Origin: Anseranas semipalmata
Taxonomy: Eukaryota; Chordata; Aves; Anseriformes; Anseranatidae
DNA length: 64,000 nucleotides
Assembly: GCA_013399115.1 (NCBI GenBank)
Contig: VXAA01001497.1
Location: 726,772-790,771, forward strand
Direction of reading: 5' to 3'
The notes under the pieces are model-generated. The model was given only the letters and a program-made list of their open reading frames with translations, had not been told where the DNA came from and made no database searches. Positions 48,226 to 59,576 of the stretch are shown here, in pieces; positions within the stretch are counted from its first letter, which is position 1, and the number at the start of each line of letters is the position of its first letter. Both the position numbers and the translations under genes were made by a program.

Positions 48226-48912
48226 GTAGAATCATAAAAACATTTAGGTTGGAAAAGACCTGCAAGATCACCAAGTCCAACCATCAGCCTGACCTACTGA
48301 GTCCCATCACTAAACCGTGTCTCTTAGTGCCACGTCCACACGTCTCTGAAACCTCCAGTGATGGGGACTCCACCGCTGCCCTGGGCAGCCCGTTCCAATG
48401 CTTGACCATCCTCTCTGTGAAGAAATTCTTCCTAAAGTCCAGTCTAAACCTCCCTTGGTGCAACTTGAGACTGTTTCCTCTCATCCTATCACTTCTCACC
48501 TGCAAAAAGAGACTGACACCTTCCTTCCTGCAAGCTCCTTTCAGGTAGCTATAGAGAGCCATGAGGTCTTTTAGTCAGCCTCTTCTCAGATTAAACAATG
48601 CCAGTTCCTTCAGCCACTCCTCATAAGTCTTGCTTTCTAGTCCCTTCACCAGCTTCATTGCTCTTCTCTGCACACACTCAAGCAACTCAATGTCCTTCAT
48701 GTAGTGAGGGGCCCAAAATTGAACAGAACATTCAAGATGTGGTCTGACCAGTGCCACGTATGAGGGGACAATCACTTCCCTAGTCCTGCAGGCCACACTA
48801 TTTTTGATGCAGGCCAGGATGCCATTGGCCTTCTTGGCCACCTGAGCACACAGTTGGCTCATGTTTGGCCAGCTATCGACCAGCACCCCCAGGTCCTTTT
48901 CTGCCAGGCAGA
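48226..48912 (-). mobile_element. CR1 LINE, 5'-truncated, best-preserved transposon here
   Basis: The plus strand begins 'AGAATCATAAAAACATTTAG', then GTTGGAAAAGACCTGCAAGATCACCAAGTCCAACC, the antisense of the avian CR1 3' end. It runs through 'GGGGACTCCACCGCTGCCCT', GGGCAGCCCGTTCCAATGC and 'CTCTGTGAAGAAATTCTTCC' into the C-terminal reverse-transcriptase coding part. CR1 similarity ends after CCCCCAGGTCCTTTTCTGCCAGGCA near 48910. About 690 bases remain of an element that is about 4.5 kb when complete. Younger than the fossil LINEs at 2.1 and 45.4 kb, judged by its readability. Confidence 0.95.
48284..48886 (-). pseudogene. CR1 reverse transcriptase C-terminal remnant, frameshifted
   Basis: Read on the minus strand, the first part (48886 down to 48575) has the CR1 signature '[18 protein letters not shown]' followed by [21 protein letters not shown] and [16 protein letters not shown], the region after the catalytic palm/thumb. 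The frame then shifts, and a second frame (48562 down to 48284) continues with '[18 protein letters not shown]', then [18 protein letters not shown] and '[18 protein letters not shown]', ending in ESPSLEV. The YADD catalytic motif lies in the part lost by 5' truncation. The remnant cannot support retrotransposition. Confidence 0.93.
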
Positions 48913-51900
48913 AACGTAGTGTGTGACAGAGCCATGGGGGACCACGGGGTGGGTATCAGGGGTATCAGGGGTTGTGCCAGGCTGCAGGAGCAGGCTGTAC
49001 CTTCTAGCAAGGCTCCCTAGAGTTCAGCTTCTCCTGGTGGGTGAAGAAGCCCTGGCTGGCATGCAGCAGGGATGGCTGTCCTGCACCTCTGACTCATGCA
49101 CCAGATTTGGTGCACCTGGCTGGTGTGACCTGCACTGGTGGGGGAAGGCTGGCCTGGCTTCCTGGGGGCTTGAATTGAGGGGTCTGTGTTAGTGCAAAAA
49201 GACAGTAGGTGACTCCTTCTTTGGGAGAGCTTGCACCACTCTGCATCAGGGACGTGGAGGGAAGTCACCTTAGGTAATAAGCATATCAGCTGCATTTGCT
49301 GTAAGCAGTGCCTCCTTAAAGAGGGAGGTAATCAGCATTAATAGTAGCTAAAGCATTTTATCTCCTCTCTTGAGAGACAGCTGTAAGCACATATTTTTCT
49401 TTTGTGGTTCACTGTTGCTAAATGCAGAAAAGACTTCAGCTTCTAACTTGAGACAACCTGGAACTTCCTCTTAACTGAGCCTAACACAATTAGAAGCATA
49501 CTGACATTTTTGTTAGGGAATGAGCATCCCAATAAATAAGCTGGAGAGTTTCTCTATGGTAGATTAAATCACTGTTTCCTGAAATAAGCCAAAGATCACC
49601 TAATTTATATGCCTGATCTTCCACGTGGCTGTCTTTAAAATCCTTTACAACTTAGACTGCAAGAGAAAATGTGCCTGATCTTGTCTCAATTCTGAGCAAA
49701 CAGTTTTGATTCCTGGAATCGGTCACACCATTAAATAAAACAGTATAATTTTTATGATGGGATCAGAACAGGTGGAAGAGGACGAACTTATTGTCACATT
49801 TGTTTAAAAATAAAAAATCAGGGAATACTCATCTGCTGATGAGTATTCAAGTTATTCATCCCACCATAGGAGAAAGTGAAAAGAGAGTCTGCTGGTTGAA
49901 TAATTAATTTGCAAAAGCTTGTCAGTACCTTCTCAAATGCCATTTTCCATTCTTGATGGTCATTGTCTTGTGCCTGCAAGTAGTGTCCTTTTGTAAGGAG
50001 AGCTAGTCTCAGACTGGCTTAAATTTTTTCCATGCCTTATTCACATATCAGCTAAACATCCTTTATCTATCTCATGCATCTATTGTGACCCTGTGGTTGT
50101 CTTTACCTAAAAAGGTTTGAGTGTGGAACTGGATGTTTGTCAGAGACCTTTCATGAAAATTTCTCAGGAGCCTTTCTTCAAACTTCTGTGGCCTGTCCCA
50201 CATGTCCTCCAGTAACTTCTGTGACATTGATATTCATCAAAGCATGAGGAGTCTTTGTTTGTTTGTTTAACAAAAATCACAAGTATCATGAGCTTTTGAA
50301 GCTTTGTCTTTGAGAAAGGCGTAAGTAGTCTCCTATGTTTGTAACACTCAAGTCTGTTACCACAACAACCAGTTCACACCCTTCACATTTAGCTCCAAGA
50401 GAGATCTTCTATATTCAGATATAATCAGCTTCTTTCAGAGTGGAACCCTACCAAGTAAGGAAGTTAGCCATTTTTTTCCATATTAGCCAACTCTATCATG
50501 CTTTGTTTTCCTCTGGTAACCGGAAGACTGTGCTTGGTCCTTTTATTTCTAACTTGTCAGTTTAATTAGGAATATTTAAAATTTATCTTCATAAGCTCAA
50601 CAAAACAAATGCTTTAATTACAAAATTCTGAAAATCAAACTGGAAGAAACATTATCATGAAATCGGTAGGTTGTGCTGCAGTAATAACAGGTGTTCTACA
50701 TTAACAGGAATTAATGCAGTGATACCTTATTGCCTCCCATATCTGCCATGGAACACTGTAATCCTTTTCAGATAAGCAGTTTCTGTGGTTTTGGGACATT
50801 GTGAGGGTAGTTTCTGAGCTGTGGACAAACCTGCACCCATTCTATGGAAATTACGCAAAACTGATTTACTGGAATGTATGCCTGATGTATTTGCCATCAA
50901 AACCCTAGCAAATCATCTCTTAAAAGAAAAAGGGGAGGGAGGAGATTTTTTGTCTTTGCTAAATCAGTTTTTTATGGGATTTACTGTCTATTCTGTGGAT
51001 CTTTGCTTCCATATTTCCTTCTCTCCTTGACTCACTGAAGAAATGGGTATTCCATGATAGATTTTCTTATGCTGGCAATAAAAACTTTTCCATGTAACTT
51101 AGACAAATATGTTTTCTAACTGTGTTTTAGGTAAGGTAATGTTTGCCTCAAGGCTTATAAAGAAATTCGGCACCGCTTTCTCTTGTAGAATGCATTGTAG
51201 GTACAAAATTGAATTTGTTTTACTCATGTGGTTAAAAATGCCATTCCCCAAACTTCAACAGATAAATTGTGTTGGCTAACACAGAACGCATAAACTAAAT
51301 TAAGTGCATCATCCACTGTGTCTGTGAATACAATAACCTCCCGAAAGCTAGCTATTTTTAAACCTAGATTAGGGTTATCTTGCATTTTGTCCACTATGCA
51401 ATCATCCAAGTAACTCTTCTGAATACATGACATGTTATTCAATTATGAAGCAACCTACATCATAGGCTGCATCATAGGACTCAAAACATGTATGATCTGT
51501 CAAAAGAAAGTGAGAAAAATAGGAAGGAATTGCTTTTTAAATACCAAAGTTTGAAATATGTACCATTATCACTTTCCAAAATGCAAAGCAGAATAAAACC
51601 AGGCTTTAAACAAACTGATTTATTATGCCAACAATGCAGCTGACCTAGTTGTGGAACTTTCCCTCTTCTTAATATTTCTGCAATGCTAGAATACCAGCAG
51701 AACTCAGTAAAATGATTAAAGCATTCTCCCTAGATTTCAGGGGATGACTGAGGTTTATTGCAGCTGTGATGGACAGGAATGATTTGTACCAGTGGTGATA
51801 AGCTTGATGTGGAACTGGCAGGCCACACTTCTATTGGCTGAAATGAACCATGAGAAATACCTCTGACAACACTAGTGTGGTCCTGAATGAGAGAAAAGAG

Positions 51901-52861
51901 TGTTTTTTCCATCTTTGTAATAAAGGAGAATAATTTCCATGTAAAACAGCAGAGAAATGTGGTATCTTAAAATAAATAAATAAATAACCGAATCTGCTTT
52001 TTAAATTAAGATTCCCTTCCCTCGTGTCATGCTGATATGTTGTACGGTGAGCAAATCTTCCCTTTCCTCTTATTGGCAGAGCTGCTGCAATGCATAAAAA
52101 CATTTTTTTAATTCTTCTTGGTAAGCTCAGAACTCTTTTTATGAAGCATCCACAATGCAGTGCAAACAAATGTGTACACCATAATCTTTTGAGAAAATGA
52201 AACTGGGAGCGAAGTAATACAGATTATTGGTGTTTGCTTTGCTTTGTATGTTTAGTGCAACCTTAAGCAGTTAATACTAGAAGACTCCTCCTGAATTTCA
52301 ATGATATGTTTGCATCTGTGTTACATTGTTTTAAAAATTGATTTGGTCAGTTGCATAAACAGTCAAGACATGAACTAGCAAAATAAATATCCAGCGATAC
52401 GTTCCATAGATTTTTTTTTTCACTGAAGTGGGTTAATTGAAAACAGTATATATGTATTGACTGGGACACCTGGCCAATGTATGTTTTAACAGAAGCCATA
52501 AAACCAATAATGATTAAGTTTTATAGATCAATATGAAATTTACTAAAGCTCTGTTAAACTTTAAGCTGTTAAAATCAATAGTTAACCTACTGCAAACAGA
52601 TATGGAGAAGCCCTTGATTTCCAACAGAGTTAAACATCTCTTTCGAAGGAGGGCTGGGCAGAAAGCTCTTGTATGTCAGTGTACTTGTCAGTGTCATGAT
52701 GTTTCTGGAGATCTTATTAGGAAGAAATGCATTTGAGAACTGTTACGCTAATCTGATTTTACAGTAAAAGTGTATTCAATGTTGTGGGATCAGCAGAAAT
52801 TTCGGGGTCCAGCACAGACATACCCTGCCCGCCACTTGGTGTACCAGGCATATTGCTCCTC
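48913..52861. other. Noncoding sequence, no gene recognised
   Basis: GC-richer just upstream of the CR1 (48.9-49.2 kb, with a GGGTATCAG duplication at about 48952-48969), then AT-rich. An AAAT run lies at about 51970-51987. No named repeat and no convincing exon. Confidence 0.55.
49823..49848. repeat. Perfect 11-bp inverted repeat, 4-base loop
   Basis: 'GAATACTCATC' TGCT 'GATGAGTATTC' pairs without mismatch. It would form a stable cruciform or RNA hairpin. The stem is not flanked by longer imperfect pairing that I can see, so it is shorter than a usual microRNA precursor. Confidence 0.75.
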
Positions 52862-53030
52862 TTATGCTACAACTGCAGGTCTCTGGTTGGATCCTCATGC
52901 TGTCACTTCTAGACCCTCACAAGCTTAACCAAAATCCCAGGCTGACACACCACCAGAATTTTAGGTGGCTTGAATCTGGACTTGAACACAGAAGTTTAAG
53001 CACATATCTGTCATTTGTGCTATTTCTTTC
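52862..53030. mobile_element. tRNA-like SINE relic
   Basis: 'CTGCAGGTCTCTGGTTGGAT', then CCTC, near 52874-52897 resembles a RNA polymerase III B box (GGTTCRANNCC) in plus orientation. 'TTGAATCTGGACTTGAACAC' at 52970-52989, followed by AGAAGTTTAAGCACATATCTGTCATTTGTGCTA, resembles the reverse complement of a tRNA-like head ('ggacttgaaccc ... gcctctaccacttgagcta') common in turtle and crocodile repeats. Which strand is sense is unclear. Confidence 0.4.
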
Positions 53031-54115
53031 TTTTTTCTTGATTTTTTTTATACTTAAACTCCATCAAGACCAGCCCTAAATACTTGGAAATGCTAAAAAT
53101 AAATGATAAATAAATGATAAAAATAAATAAGTAAATAAATGATAAAAATATATGATAAATAAATCACTGTTAAAATGGTGCTTTTCCATACATTGCCACC
53201 TGCTGTACCTGTATAACTGTCAAAGGTGCTTGTGCCCATACTAGTTCTAAGCTAGAGTGGGTGCTGGTAGCACCACGTGTCACAACCCAGGCTTCACTGC
53301 AGTCTGCAAAGAGCTCTGGGTGAACCCTGTGTTGTACCCACTGCAGTGCTGTCCGTGCCTGACCTCCTTGGTTTAAGGTTGGTTTTGACTGCTAAAAAAA
53401 AGTTGAAGGAGTTCCCTTTTTGGGCTACCAAATGTGTATGTCCATACTGAGAATTTAAATTTTCACTGATTATAGCCATAAACCATGATGTGTGAACTTT
53501 CTATAATTGCATATCTTGGTTGCTCAGATATGTTTTTTAAAGCATTTAAAAAAAATTTTTCCTTATTTCTCAAAGTATTTTAGTTAAGACACTGTCAGAC
53601 AACATTTTCCTTAATGGGGGCTTGGCTTTAAAGCAAGAAGGAATATTGGAGTCCCCAGTCCTGCAATCTGTTCAGTGTTGGTGGACCTTGCATTCTTTAT
53701 GGAGATCTGTATGTTTCCTGGGTGCAGGTTAAGGGGATTAAGTTAATGATGAGGCTTGAGCTGGATCTGCCTAAGGCTGCTGGAGAATGGGGAGGTAAGA
53801 GATGCAATGCCTGCAGCAGCCGTGGTGAGGTTGCTGTGTGTAACTGAGGAATATGCAACTCCAATTAGAAGAATTAACCCATTCAAAAAATGAGAAGCTT
53901 AAAGCCAGGAAGGCAACTTGGACCAGTGCAGCCAGACCAAGAGCCCCCCAAGTGCTCCTGGTTGGTCCTGTCAACATTTTGCCATACTGCATAGCTTCAT
54001 AATTTGTGGAAATACTGGGCTGCAGGAAAGAGGAAATTTATTATAGGGATTTCACCCGGGGACAGCAACACATTACTATTATTTTTAAAGGCTAGGTGAG
54101 CAAGGGTAAGGATAC
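53031..54115. other. Noncoding sequence, no gene recognised
   Basis: Contains the AAAT/GATA-rich low-complexity run listed separately. A 73-codon minus-strand frame at 53771-53992 has no recognisable domain. Otherwise single-copy-looking. Confidence 0.6.
53094..53164. repeat. (AAAT)n with AAATGAT variants
   Basis: About 70 bases of AAAT, AAATGAT and AAATAAGT units: a degenerate microsatellite. Confidence 0.9.
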
Positions 54116-54298
54116 ATGTTGTCCTATGCCCGTCTGGAGAAGACTGGTTTCATAACCTGGTTCATCATCTTTCTAGGGCTTCACTCCAGTATGGCCCTGG
54201 AGATGTACATTTTGGTAGCAAAAATTTTGTTCTGTTATGCTATCTCTGTAACTCTTGTATCTCTGATAAACTTAATAATGAAGAAAGGGTGGTTGTAA
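54116..54298 (+). other. Short hydrophobic frame, probably not a gene
   Basis: 60 codons. The product would have two hydrophobic spans, roughly residues 12-26 and 28-53, and end in a basic KKGWL tail. Hydrophobic frames arise readily in T-rich DNA. It is noted because the stop lies eight bases before the hairpin at 54306-54356. No splice or transcript evidence is available. Confidence 0.15.
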
Positions 54299-54305
54299 AA
54301 AAGCA

Positions 54306-54356
54306 GTAAGACTTTCTCCCTCAGTGTTGGGTGTCTTACAATAACTGAGGGAGAAA
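54306..54356. repeat. Perfect 13-bp inverted repeat with a competing 7-bp stem
   Basis: 'TTTCTCCCTCAGT' (54313-54325) and 'ACTGAGGGAGAAA' (54344-54356) pair exactly across an 18-base loop. A second pair, 'GTAAGAC' (54306-54312) and 'GTCTTAC' (54333-54339), crosses the first. As RNA the two stems would probably exclude each other, because no bases are left to span the long stem. As DNA the long stem could extrude as a cruciform. Confidence 0.8.
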
Positions 54357-54469
54357 TTCTTATTCCCAGACACATATTAAATCTTTATAATAAAACCATT
54401 TTTTGTGGTTAGTTACAATTTACTTCTAAAACAAAGCCCTGACACTAATCACTTTTACAAATCCCTTTT

Positions 54470-54545
54470 CTAGGGCTTGAGTCAAGTCCCTTTGAAGTTA
54501 GTGGAAGTCTTTGAATTTACTGAGAGTTAGTTGAGGCCTCTACAT
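54470..54545. mobile_element. Degraded MITE-like palindrome
   Basis: 'AGGGCTTGAGTCAAGTCCCT', then TTGAAGTTAGTGGAAGTCTTTGAATTTACTGAGAGTTAG and TTGAGGCC, resembles the sauropsid family 'ggcctgatccaaagcccattgaagtcaatggaaagactcccattgacttcaatgggctttggatcaggcc'. The arms are badly eroded. Confidence 0.45.
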
Positions 54546-55445
54546 TATAAGCAGGACTGGGTTGATTGGATTAAAAAAAGCCCACTTACATTAACTGCAC
54601 TTACACATAGCACTAAAACTTTCAAATAACAGCCTTCTAATAAAAATTTTAATTTCTAAAACATGTAAGCCTAATTATTATTCATCTGCACTTGCATGCT
54701 ACCTCTTGCAAGGCTTTCTGCCTCATATATCATGTAGTAATTAGTAAAGTAGGAAAACACATTCGTCTCCTCTTCAAAGCCAAAAAAAAAAAAAAATCAC
54801 ACTTTAATGTTAAGTACATCATAATCAGCAAGAAGGAAAAAAGGGTGGGGGAGGTACCTGAAGAGTACCTCAGAAATTTTGCACGGGCAACCTTTTTGGT
54901 AGGAAATCATTGCTGTCTAGCTCTTTGCTGTATTAGTATTTTTTGGAATAATAATAATAGAAATAAATATTGAGAAGGACAAAGAAAGGGGCACAAATGG
55001 CCATCATGGGAATGCATCATCTTATATGGAAAACTGCGCTGTATGGGAAAGCCTGCTCTCTACCTCTTCTAGGAACAAACACCTGTAGGCTGTCAAGAAT
55101 GCTACCACTACTTGTCTTATTTATGTGCTGGCTCCCTAACAGAGCCAGCAGGCCATGGTAATATGGCTCATGGAACCACTCAGAACATAAAAATTGATTT
55201 TTTTTTAATTAAAATTTGGGTGATGAGGCAGCATCGTGATCCATGGAATGTTCTGACGGTAGTCAGGAGTACTTTAGTCTCAAGTTTGGTAACCCCTTTT
55301 TGCAAACTTTTGCAAACAAAAACTTCCAGTAAGAGAAAAATGAAATGCATATTTTTCACAGTAATGAAACAGAAAAAGGAAGACAATCAAATCTGTCCCT
55401 GTAATAGGGCTTGAATATGGTGAAGAATCCAACAGTATAAATCAA

Positions 55446-55476
55446 TTTGATATTTTTAATTTGATATTTTTAATTT
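55446..55476. repeat. Two-copy 14-bp tandem repeat
   Basis: 'TTTGATATTTTTAA' is repeated twice and followed by a partial third start. Period 14 bases. Confidence 0.9.
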
Positions 55477-56484
55477 CTCTGAACTAAATACAGTACTGTT
55501 AAAAATGATCAATTACCCATTTAAGGAATGCTCAACTGGGCTGAATATTTAACAATAAGCACCAGGGAATATATATTTTAAACACTGTAAAATGAATGTA
55601 AGCTTAAATACTACTAAAATGGGAGTGAAGAGTAATATGGTATGCTTCCCTGCTGTCAGTTTACTGAGGATCCCAGAATACTTTAAGCAAACACCATCTG
55701 AGGATCCAACCCACAAACTGTTTAAGCTTCATAATGTGTTTCTTAGAAAAATTAATAGTACTGGTTTGGATTTAGGTCTTTCTCTGAAACCACAGGAAAC
55801 TACCTAGGGGCATAGCTTAGGCTGAACATTTTTGTTTTGGATCTCTTGTCCAAACTTGACCACAGACTTGTTTAAGCTGGAAATGAGAAGTAAGTTTTGT
55901 TAGTCTTCCCATTCCACCATGCCAACTCCTTGAACCCAAACTCTATAGAATAATGGAAAGGTTGCACCGGGCCATATTTAGTAAGGTTTATTCTGGGCCT
56001 GTGCAAAGAAGCAAACTGCAGCAAAGACAAAGTTGAATTTCAATCTCCTTAGCACAGTAGAAGAACTGTATTTTTCACACTAGTGAATTGAATACATCCT
56101 CACTTTAGATTTCAATTTGTCTAAATCTTACCTTTCCAAATCAGCAATTAGAGCAAAATTCCACCCCTTATGGGTCTGGCACAGTGTTCTCAAGCTCCTA
56201 ATTTTCCATCATCTTAAAATAATCATAATTAACAATAATAAAAATAATCTGTGTTCACAGTCAGGCTCCCCCTGGAAATATGCCGGCTTCCTCTCAACTA
56301 GTCCATGGAGTAGAAAGAATTGGGCAGAAATTCATTCAGAAGGAAAGTCTCAGCAGACGAGTCCCAAGGAACTGGCTTGTTCATTCCCTCTGCATGTTTA
56401 ATGATTCTATATTATAATCAGGACACTGTGGGTTTTAGGACTGACTTCACACTGGGATTAGGACACTTTCTTGTAAATTCTTTG

Positions 56485-56570
56485 TTTAGACATCTGTGAC
56501 TTTAGGCAAGCTACTTAACTGTTCTGCATCCTGTGGAATCTGTATAATCCTTCTCCTGCTTAGCTGTAGC
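56485..56570 (+). mobile_element. MIR SINE relic
   Basis: 'CATCTGTGACTTTAGGCAAG', then CTACTTAACTGTTCTGCATCCTGTGGAATCTGTATAATCCTTCTCCT, parallels the MIR core and 3' half ('tgtgaccttgggcaagtcacttaacctctctgtgcctcagtttcctcatctgtaaaatg'). Eroded and short. Confidence 0.7.
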
Positions 56571-59549
56571 TTATGAAGCTTCACAGATGTTTGGACAATC
56601 CTCCAGTGCAGAAGTAGTGGGTCACAGAAATACTTTGCTGTACTGCAAGGCACGCTTCTGTGAAGGAGCTCGCATATCCTAGGTCTTGGCTGTGCACTGA
56701 GGCTGCCTAGAGGCCCTGCTGCCTGACCTCCGAATATCAGAGCATTTTATTTTGTCTAGTTTCCCTTTGCTGCACTGAGCCAAGTAACTTGTGTTTGATG
56801 AAGGGGATATTGCTTTGCTGCTGGTATCTGCTTTTCCCATGCTTTGAGACTGTCGTAGGTGGGTCTGCCCCGCAGGACCAGGATGCTGAGGTGTGCTCCT
56901 AGAGCAGCAGCTGGCCGTGTGGAGGTGGCCTGTGTGATCCCAGGGGGTGAGTGCTGTGGGGCACGTCCAGGCATCCCTCTGAGCAACAACTGTTCTTGGT
57001 GAGATCAAGTGAGCGTGAAGACGCCTCTCCTTGAAATTTGTTCCAATAGTTGATCAGTTTTCAAGGCACATATTATTTATTTCAAATACTAATTTGTTGA
57101 GTATCAGCTTCCAGACATTGCCCCTTTCTTATCTGATTAAGAACCTCCTCCTTAACCTTTTTCTTTCCCTGCAAAGGTGATTAGATTGTGTTGTGAAGCC
57201 ATGTTTTGTGTTTCTTTTCTGGTAGTATAAATTGATGGAATTTTCTACTAAAGAGCATTTCCTCTGGGCCTTCACTATTTGTTTTGTGCCTCTCCATCCT
57301 TTTTAATTTTTCATCATGCTTTTTAGTAAGCTGTATTGGAGAATTTTAAAACAAGAAATGATAGCTTGTGTGGTTATAATTCAATATACGCTGTGTGCTA
57401 TGGTCAGGAATGTAGGTTCTGGAAAAGAAAATATAAGAAGGTATAAGATAAAATATGCAGCACTCTGTCTCCACTTTCTCTGCCTCACCACTCTTTGCCG
57501 TCTTTGAGATAGGTAACCTTCTTTGGCCATATATCAATTTAATGAATGCTAAATTACACTGCTATGCACATAGCCTTTAGTTTTTGGCTCAGTGAATCCT
57601 GGTTACCAGTCTTACCCTTTTAACAAGATGAATTTTGCATATGAATATCTTCATTCAGTAGAATAAAATGAATCAGTAAGTTTTAGCTCATTAGGCAAAA
57701 TGTTGCATAAATGAAGAGAAAAAACTATTTGCTGCTATAAATGTTTCAGAGTAAATGTTAAATTGGATCTAACATTTAATAACAGTAACATCAAGATTTT
57801 TTTTAAGACTGTGCAGTATAAATATATTGAGAGACAAAATGAGTAACTTGGATTTTAGTCCACTGTGAAAATGTAGAAATGTGAAGCAATATCAACAATG
57901 TATAAGGGATAAAGATATGCATACTGTATACCCATACATGAGAAACTTTCTAGCAATTTAGGAGAAATAGCTTTTCCTGGATATTTCAAAAATACCGAAA
58001 CAATTTGCATGGAATAATATGCTAAATAAACCCCAAGCTCGGTTCTTTACTTGACTGGCAGATCTATACCCTGCTTACACTCAGCTCTACTAAGTGGTGT
58101 GGCTCTGTCTTTTTCAGAACGTTTCACAGATTTACAAACACTTTATAAATCTACCATGATTGTCTTGGCTAAAATAATGATGGCTGCAGCTTCCTTAGTC
58201 CTGGGGCTTCTCTAAATTGGCTTCAGAGAATGTCAGAATTCAGTGATCTTGGCATGTAAACCTGGAAACGCTTGCAAATGACATTTGAGATCAGATGAGG
58301 CAATTGGTGTGGATAGGTTTAACCTAACTGTGATTGCAGGAAGTATTCTCAGAGAATGCTTTAGGATAGACCTAAATCTTTGGCTTCTGCTGGGAGTACT
58401 GGCTCAGTGCATGAAGTCTTTTTTCAATTCAAGCTCCATCAGGCATTGACTCCCTGTACAGCTCTATGAAGTCAAGGAGTCTGGAAACAACCTGTTATGA
58501 GTACAGCCCTTTAGCTTCACAACTTTAAAATAGGTATTTCAAGTGCAGGATTTCTAGATTACAAAAGTTATCAAGAAAGTTATCTGAAAGAAACAAAACA
58601 ACTCATCACACATATTATTGATTTAATTGGAGTTAATTTATGCCACATTTTCAAGAAATGGCTCATGTTTGCCTGGGAAATACACTAAACATTAACACAA
58701 ATCATAATGGCATGCTAATTTCCACCAGGGGACATATACAGTACAGCTTTGTCATCTTGCAAGTCTTTTTCCTATAATTGATGAGAAATGACAAAAGTGC
58801 TCTTGTTGTTGGAAAGTAGCATATATACTGCTTATTGATTATATTTTTTTAGCAGAGAAGAGATTTTTTGGGAGATAGTCCCATGGAAACACAACTGAAT
58901 ACTTTTAAATAAAGTTCCGTAATCATTACCTAAGTCTTGTCTGAGCTGTACCATCCTCTTTCCTACAAATCAAATTTTCACCTCTTTCACCTCTACCAAT
59001 TAGTTTAATGCCTAAAAAATACAATTATTTTTCTTCGTCCTTCCTGTGCCTTGAACCTGGAGTCAACATAAACCATGAAGTGCCTAATTTCTGCATATCT
59101 GCTGCTAGGCGTAATCAGTCAGTCCTGCTGGCTCCGAATGGTTCAGCAGCTAAATTCATACCAAGATCCCCAAGGCAGGCAGTGCTATGCTGGTGTCACC
59201 TGCAGGGTCTGAGCAGGATATGTGGTTGTTGGAGTGAGCCTTACACAAAGCCCTGTGAGGTGGAAAATGGGCTCCGGGGTGGAGTGTTCATCTGCGAGGC
59301 AGGAGATCAAGCTCTCTTGCTGCCCTTCTTGTCGATCTCCAAGTGGGATCTGAATCTGGGGCAACTGCCTGCTTACACCCCAATCATCTGGGCACAGTGT
59401 CCCAACAAGACCAAGGACTTGGTCTCTCCTGCTGAATCTCTTCCATTTTGAGCAAAATACTTACTCATTGGGTCAGACAGTGGGAGTCTGGAACTACCCC
59501 ACTGGCCAGAACAGAATCCATATGATTTTTTTTCCTCTTCTTTTTTTCC

Positions 59550-59576
59550 TCTTCTGTGCATAGGAAGCACAGAAGA
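59550..59576. repeat. Perfect 10-bp inverted repeat, 7-base loop
   Basis: 'TCTTCTGTGC' ATAGGAA 'GCACAGAAGA'. The left arm overlaps a two-copy 14-base pyrimidine repeat (TTTTTTTCCTCTTC, 59527-59554), so part of the symmetry may come from local duplication. Confidence 0.75.

Noticed and set aside
59008..59451. 147-codon plus-strand frame
   Set aside because: No recognisable motif. It could be a chance frame in a GC-richer patch. Part of it (about 59335-59370) weakly resembles an antisense tRNA-like repeat, but not enough to call.
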